Positions 4,568-5,377 of a DNA stretch of 5,377 nucleotides are shown piece by piece (the stretch's first letter is position 1; every line of letters begins with the position of its first letter). A program made the position numbers and the translations under genes. The notes beneath the pieces are model-generated. The model was not told the origin of the DNA and searched no databases. It saw nothing but the letters and a program-made list of their open reading frames with translations. Location: NCBI GenBank assembly GCA_964634605.1, contig CAZWLJ010000080.1, forward strand, positions 1-5,377. The letters are read 5' to 3'. The stretch comes from UPXZ01 sp964634605 (GTDB lineage Bacteria > Bacteroidota > Bacteroidia > Bacteroidales > Paludibacteraceae).

Positions 4568-5377
4568 ATTCCACTTCTCCTTCGAAGACGGTAACAGCAT
4601 CACCGGTAAGATATACGTGATTATCAGCTTCTCTCCACTCAATTTCCAGATTGCCTCCGAGCAACTGAATCGTTGTTTTTCGATTGGCCACTCCATTGAG
4701 CACCGCGGCAACAGCCGTTGCGCAGGCTCCTGTTCCGCATGCCATGGTTTCGCCTGCTCCGCGTTCCCAAACGCGCATTTTCAGCACGCTTTCAGAGATA
4801 ACTTCAACAAATTCAGTATTTGTTCGTTTCGGGAAGTATGGGGCGTGTTCAACAACGGGTCCGATTTTCGGCAGATCAAGTTCGCTTACATTGTCCATGA
4901 AAATAATGGCATGCGGATTACCCATCGAAACACAGGTAACCTGATAATCGGTATATTTTCCAAACGAAACGACTTTGTTGATCACCGGTGATTCGTCAAA
5001 GGTAGTGGGGATGAGTTTCGCGTCCAGAATAGGCTCGCCCATGTCCACAGTCACTTTTTCTACCATGTTTTTTTCGTTTACAAATAGCCGGAGTATTTTT
5101 ACACCTGCAAGAGTTTCCAGTGTAACTTCGCTTTTGGTTGTCAGGCCTTTGTCATATACATATTTGCCAACACAGCGCGATGCGTTTCCGCACATTTCGG
5201 CTTCCGAGCCGTCGGAATTGAACATGCGCATGCGAAAATCGCAGGTTTCGGACGGAAGTATCAGAACGAGACCATCGGAACCGATACCTTTGTGACGGTC
5301 GCTCAGGCGGATGGCAATTTCGCCCGGATTTTCAATGATTTGTTCAAAGCCGTTTACATATATGTAATCGTTGCCAG
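4563..5377 (-). CDS. dapF: Diaminopimelate epimerase, 5' end beyond the window
   Basis: This frame codes for DapF, the cofactor-free epimerase that turns LL-diaminopimelate into meso-diaminopimelate for peptidoglycan and lysine. It stays open to the right edge: the first complete residues are GNDYIYVNGFEQ, matching the GNDF segment about ten residues into E. coli DapF, so only the extreme N-terminus is missing. The ATG at 5231 is internal and would remove essential sequence. 270 complete codons are visible against 274 in E. coli. Both catalytic cysteines are present, in MCGNASRC (codon 5190-5192) and ACGTGACA (codon 4737-4739), together with MGNPHAI, the ERGAGET loop and NTEFVEV. It lies just upstream of dapL, which makes its substrate, so the two form one pathway unit. 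The promoter is outside the window. Confidence 0.97.
   Translation of the reverse strand, partial: GNDYIYVNGFEQIIENPGEIAIRLSDRHKGIGSDGLVLILPSETCDFRMRMFNSDGSEAEMCGNASRCVGKYVYDKGLTTKSEVTLETLAGVKILRLFVNEKNMVEKVTVDMGEPILDAKLIPTTFDESPVINKVVSFGKYTDYQVTCVSMGNPHAIIFMDNVSELDLPKIGPVVEHAPYFPKRTNTEFVEVISESVLKMRVWERGAGETMACGTGACATAVAAVLNGVANRKTTIQLLGGNLEIEWREADNHVYLTGDAVTVFEGEVEL

Noticed and set aside
4563..5231. dapF starting at the ATG at 5231
   Set aside because: The frame stays open to the window edge and the upstream codons encode conserved DapF sequence including the GND segment, so this ATG is internal.

Overview
The window looks like chromosomal DNA of a Bacteroidota bacterium, probably Bacteroidales. 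Three things point there: start regions that are A-rich with no Shine-Dalgarno sequence, two promoters matching the Bacteroidetes primary-sigma pattern (TTG, about 19 nt, TAnnTTTG), and a gene set pairing LL-diaminopimelate aminotransferase (DapL) with a GlnK-AmtB pair. Genus cannot be set from the sequence alone.

All five clear genes lie on the minus strand and are transcribed from right to left. From the right edge they are: dapF (4563-5377, missing roughly its first ten residues beyond the edge), dapL (3296-4519), a GC-containing hairpin that probably terminates the dap transcript (3230-3270), an AT-rich spacer of about 470 bp with a strong candidate promoter (2897-2926), a small outer-membrane beta-barrel protein of TorF-like type (2118-2768), a second promoter (1949-1978), then glnK (1517-1879) and amtB (127-1491), 25 bp apart. 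At the left edge a plus-strand gene appears to end (stop at 48-50), followed by a plus-strand intrinsic terminator (93-120), so amtB and that gene would be convergent.

The common theme is nitrogen. AmtB brings in ammonium and GlnK gates it according to energy and 2-oxoglutarate status. DapL consumes glutamate and releases 2-oxoglutarate while making LL-diaminopimelate, which DapF epimerises to the meso form for peptidoglycan and lysine. The barrel protein sits between the two pairs under a promoter that shares an identical 11-mer with the glnK promoter, which suggests, without proving, an outer-membrane role in nitrogen uptake.

Nothing here looks like a mobile element, CRISPR array, RNA gene or defence system. 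The most interesting points are the GlnK T-loop, which lacks the uridylylated tyrosine and the usual 2-oxoglutarate/Mg glutamine but keeps the pore-plugging arginine; the unassigned barrel protein in a nitrogen locus; and short heptamer repeats in both intra-operon spacers.
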